Below, in pieces: positions 60,140 to 64,000 of a stretch of 64,000 nucleotides of DNA (position 1 is its first letter; each line of letters begins with the position of its first letter). Made by a program: the position numbers and the translations under genes. Source of the DNA: Onchocerca volvulus (taxonomy: Eukaryota > Nematoda > Chromadorea > Rhabditida > Onchocercidae); the NCBI GenBank assembly GCA_000499405.2, contig HG738139.1, positions 9,758,616-9,822,615 of the forward strand, given 5' to 3'. Under the pieces are notes generated by a model. The model was not told where the DNA came from, did not search any database, and worked only from the letters and a program-made list of their open reading frames with translations.

Positions 60140-63100
60140 TCATACTTTATCATTCTTTCTGGATCTTAGAATTAGTAGTACTATAGTAATAAACAAGATT
60201 ACATTTAGTATGACACTGATAACAATTCCTACAATATAGAAGGGAGGAAATTGAATGACAGGATTAGGACATTGAGGCAAATGATCAATAATGTGTAGTT
60301 GTGATGTGAATATATCCAGAGTATTCGATTCCAGGATCGATCGAGCACGACGTATTTCGTTGTGCTCATGTCCATGATCATGATTATGTACATGATTATG
60401 AGCTAATTCTGGACAATTTGGCGGTGTTAATCCAATACAGCCTGCGTCAAGTTTAAGGCATAAAGTTATCTGAAATTTAAAAGAACTTATTCAAAATTAT
60501 CTTCGATTTCAAGCAATTTTCGTCAGCATATTGTTTAGAGCATCAATCCAAAAGAGTTTAACATGAAAATGAGAAAAGTGAAGAGTTTCAATCCCTAAAT
60601 TTGCTACATTCTAATCATTGATATAGTGATTGAATAAATCTTCTTTTCTCCTCAGTATTTTACTCCTCTATGGACATACCTGACACTGAAATTGAAGCAC
60701 AGGTCTATCAGCATATTTGAAAACATGATATGACTTCGTTGCTAATCTTAATGTTTCATCATAATCCGGGGTCATCAGTAAAACAGCATCGATCCCACAT
60801 CTGTGACAAAGTTTCAAATTGTAATTAATTGCAACTTGAAAGAAATAATCATTCATATATCTGGTTTTTTTATTCCATTTACTTTTTACTGATTTTGCCT
60901 TATTTTTCCTCCCAATTTTATTTATTATTTAGTTACTCATTGCATACTTCTTTATTTCCAACTGCACTTATTTCGTGGTTTATTTTCTCAGCCTGTCAAC
61001 CTGAAACGATCAATGCTGCTAGCAAGCATTAAATCAACTTACCCTGTATCATCCAAAATGTCCACTCGATCGCCAAAACCGTTATCAACATAGCACGAAT
61101 GCACGAGCATGCCATATGTATCGGCCTGATCATGGCATTCCCATCGATGATAAATATGCTCGCCAAGTTGTGCGTATTCTACGATCGGTCCATCCTGTGA
61201 TCCACGTCTCAGAGTATATTCGCATCGCGGCATTTCATACATCCTTTCACGGAACTGTGTTGTGATCATGCTTAAAGTTGCCAAAATATGTTCGAAATTG
61301 TATGTTGCAAAAATTTGTTTGAAACTATAAGTTTCCAAAATATGTTTGATAGTTGCCCGAATATATTTGAAATTATAAGTTACTCATTTTTCTTTCAGCT
61401 TTGTACCAACAGTGCGCAATCGTCCGTATTGTTAAAAGACTTATCATATTACTGACAAATATAGCATGATTTTAATTTTCACTTATTCAGCTTTATTTTA
61501 AAAGAATTTCATTTCAAATATAAATATAAAAGACAAGATTTCCACATTCTGCGCTTATCACATTATCAAAGTACTGAAATTAGTGATGCAATGATACATG
61601 ATTCATAAGGATATTTTTACGCTCAATTAATAGCAAACTGCAATATGAGTTACTTACCTGACCTCCAGTGGTACAGATACGGATTTATCAGCTTCCATAT
61701 AAAAACATTGCACTTTGACCATTTGATCAACTTTGGTCATAAATCTACAATATCGCTATTTTTTTTTTTAAATTTGAAAAATATTAATAAAAGTTATGGC
61801 TTTCGGAATATTGATAAAATCCAATCCTGAACAGAGAGCTGTTATTGAATTAATTTTCATTATATTTATCGCATTATCAAAACCACTCACAGTGTATGAA
61901 ACATGAAGACAACTGTCATTTCAACGAAGATACCTCGCGGATTCAACTGAAAATGTAAATGAACTAAATAGGATAAATGAACAAAAAATTGAGATGAAAC
62001 ATTTTTTTGATCGTAATTAGGAAAAAAATGCATAAAAATCAAAAGATCAAAAGATATTTCATCCTAGAAAAAGAATTCTTTCGCATAATTATACGAAATA
62101 TAACAGAAATTTTGCATAATTCCTTGAAAAAAGGTAATGTTTAGAAATGACAAACGATAACTTTTATATCATTTGAAAATTATGGCAGAGATTCACTTAC
62201 TGAACGATATCGATGTAAGTTGCATTCGGTGAATGGAATAGTGATACCGATACTTCGAGGATCTGGGAATTCCTCAGGACCTGCTCGACATTCCTTTTTA
62301 TGAAAATGATCCATAATGAAGACATATCCATCAAATGGATTCCTTGTTGATGCCCGAACTCCAATTCGATCCGGACCGCAGATTATGTCAGGTGTGCCGG
62401 GTCCTATTAAGTAATGTTAATTTAGGCCAATACATTGGTTCTTAACGAGGAATCTTAAATTGTGAGAATTATACATATATTGTTCAAATATATTGGATTT
62501 GGAGAATCGATTACACCTTTAGAGATTCTAACTAATTGGCAGATATGTAACTTCACAGATAATTTTTTTTTTTTTTTTTTTTAGGACAAAAGAAATACTT
62601 TCAAATTACTATTAGATTCACTTTATTAAAAATGCTACAGGTATTTTAATTGCAATGAAAATCGAAAATCAGTTTCGAAAACCAATCCATGGATTGCGGA
62701 TGAATTCATGGATTGCAAAATAAATTTGAATTTTCAAGAATGAATCAAAAGCGTACTAAATTCGGTTTTACACATATCCCACGTAAGTGAATCTGCAAGA
62801 TTTCTGCTCAGTTCATCGAAGGATTCAACCGTAAGCACTCTTGATGGATTTCCGGCTATCTGAAATCTTCAACAATATAAATTCCATCATTTAGTAATAA
62901 AGTGATTTGAATCCTGTGCCAAGAAAGAGTGAATTTCTACTAACCATGGGTGATACAGATATCAATAATTACCTGACGAGACAGGTATCAGTAATTACCT
63001 GGTGTAACTGATGCACGTTGACTAAATTGGTTACGCCAATTGCATATAGCATCACATGGGCATCTCTCAATCGTTGTGCTTCCTCGGCAACACTATCCTG

Positions 63101-63453
63101 AGACTGACCATCGGTCACTACTACTGCTACCTTCGGAATATCACCACCTCGCGCTTCCTAAAAATGATTTCAGGATTAGAAATTAGATGATGACTCCGCT
63201 AATAATTAATCAAATCAATAACTCGCTACAATATCTTTCAAAAAGTATTGTTAATTACTGCCATAATTATACAATCTGCTTATGAATAAAATACTGATTT
63301 CTTTTATACAATAATCTCCAGGGATTTCTGAATTTCAGATTATTTCCAGAAAAATTTCAGTACCTGAAAACCTCGTTCCAAAACAAATTTAAGCGCAGCT
63401 CCCGTATTTGTTGCACCTGATAAATATTTAATCCGATTGATAGCCCATTCCAT
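60140..63453 (-). CDS. cut-6: CUT-6-like cuticlin: von Willebrand A plus ZP domain, 5' end off the window
   Basis: Visible minus-strand exons: 63453-63364, 63157-62999, 62859-62757, 62403-62201, 61946-61891, 61744-61658, 61270-61043, 60800-60680, 60469-60140. All in phase; 458 residues are visible. The first exons are the second half of a vWA domain (WAINRIKYLSGATNTGAALK, VAVVVTDGQSQDSVAEEAQR). The DxSxS metal motif must lie beyond the right edge. A cuticlin ZP domain follows: DIICGPDRIGVRASTRNPFD, GYVFIMDHFHKKECR, VQCFYMEADKSVSV, WECHDQADTYGMLVHSCYVD and GDRVDILDDTGCGIDAVLL. After it come seven alternating histidines, a furin-type site RRAR (visible residues 389-392), a hydrophobic helix (about 427-450) and a short basic tail. 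CUT-6 is a secreted or membrane-tethered cuticle protein. The vWA plus ZP combination makes this assignment likely. Confidence 0.85.
62954..63003. repeat. short direct duplication around a cuticlin splice donor
   Basis: ATACAGATATCAATAATTACCTG is followed by ACAGGTATCAGTAATTACCTGG with three bases between. The second copy contains the true donor of the exon ending at 62999; the first reproduces the same donor-like CAGGTAATTA on the minus strand within the intron. Confidence 0.7.
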
Positions 63454-64000
63454 CTGAATAATAATTTATTTTGAAAAATAAAAAAATTCGAAAACCAATT
63501 TTGCACAATCTTCTAGAATGATGTCATATCATTTCATTGATACATCTACAAAAAGCCTTATCGTCATGTCTGCTAATTATAGAAAATGAAGCAAACTGAA
63601 TCTCGGAAGTATATTAAGTAAATCAATAAAAAATTATGGGAGCAATCCAAATCACTTATCATCCAAACAATAATTGTTATCACTGGAAACTGTGTTTGTG
63701 TTAGGTACATTTTTCTGGTATGATCGGAAGTCAGTCTAATTGAATGGAGGAAATTTTGATGATTTCAGCAGATTGACCTTCTGTAATTTTCCTAGCGAAA
63801 ACTTAATTTCTTCATAATAAATGAAAATTTGTTCACAATAAATGAATCAATGTTTAAAAAAATCGCTTTTACTTTTGATTGATTTGTATAATTTTCCTGA
63901 ATCTCTTTGAATTCAACAGAATTTTTGTATTCATAAAATAGGTAAATAAACTGCCAGAGTAGTGGAAATTAAAAATGACCGTTTTTCTTTAATTCAGCAA
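63454..64000. other. likely intron of the cuticlin gene
   Basis: AT-rich sequence upstream of the first visible cuticlin exon. No frame resembling the N-terminal half of a vWA domain was found, so the earlier exons are taken to lie outside the window. Confidence 0.5.

Overview
The window looks like nuclear DNA of a parasitic nematode, most probably a filarial or other spirurid worm. It is very AT-rich, with many short phase-consistent exons, introns of about 50-1000 bp ending in TTTCAG or TTTTAG, and typical nematode genes. These include a von Willebrand A plus zona pellucida cuticlin, LIN-9, EMB-30/APC4, PIR-1 and ZER-1. The species cannot be told from sequence alone. Several start codons lie 3-25 bases after a strong 3' splice site with no usable upstream exon, which is what spliced-leader trans-splicing produces.

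Layout. 1-1019 (-): 5' part of an unrecognised polyglutamine protein, running off the left edge. 1869-3510 (+) and 7289-8051 (+): two small single-pass membrane proteins with the same exon-1 plan, flanking a duplicated non-coding segment. 10565-14043 (+): PIR-1/DUSP11 RNA 5'-phosphatase, 8 exons. 16388-24097 (+): APC4/EMB-30, 22 exons. 25291-28810 (+): SLC36-type amino acid transporter, 11 exons. 30083-34614 (-): LIN-9, 11 exons, with a copy of part of its own DIRP exon in an intron. 34615-39813: long intergenic tract with a dead transposon-like reading frame and a dispersed repeat. 39814-46456 (+): TMEM245-type multipass protein, 17 exons. 49438-55298 (+): ZER-1/ZYG11-family CUL2 substrate receptor, 15 exons. 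58100-58387 (+): DPM3, apparently one exon. 60140-63453 (-): CUT-6-like cuticlin, 9 exons visible, 5' end off the right edge.

The genes are a mix of housekeeping, cell-cycle and cuticle functions: anaphase-promoting complex, DREAM/MuvB repression, N-degron ubiquitination, ER mannosylation, small-RNA 5'-end processing, amino acid transport and cuticle assembly. They do not form one pathway and no clear operon is visible. Exon boundaries were read by hand from splice consensus, reading frame and remembered family similarity. Nearly all chosen joins keep phase; the few uncertain ones are named. I found no convincing new molecular system. The most interesting items are the exon relic inside lin-9, decayed coding relics between genes, a hairpin just upstream of a TMEM245 splice site, an alternating-histidine stretch before the cuticlin furin site, and the local duplications between 5 and 10 kb.
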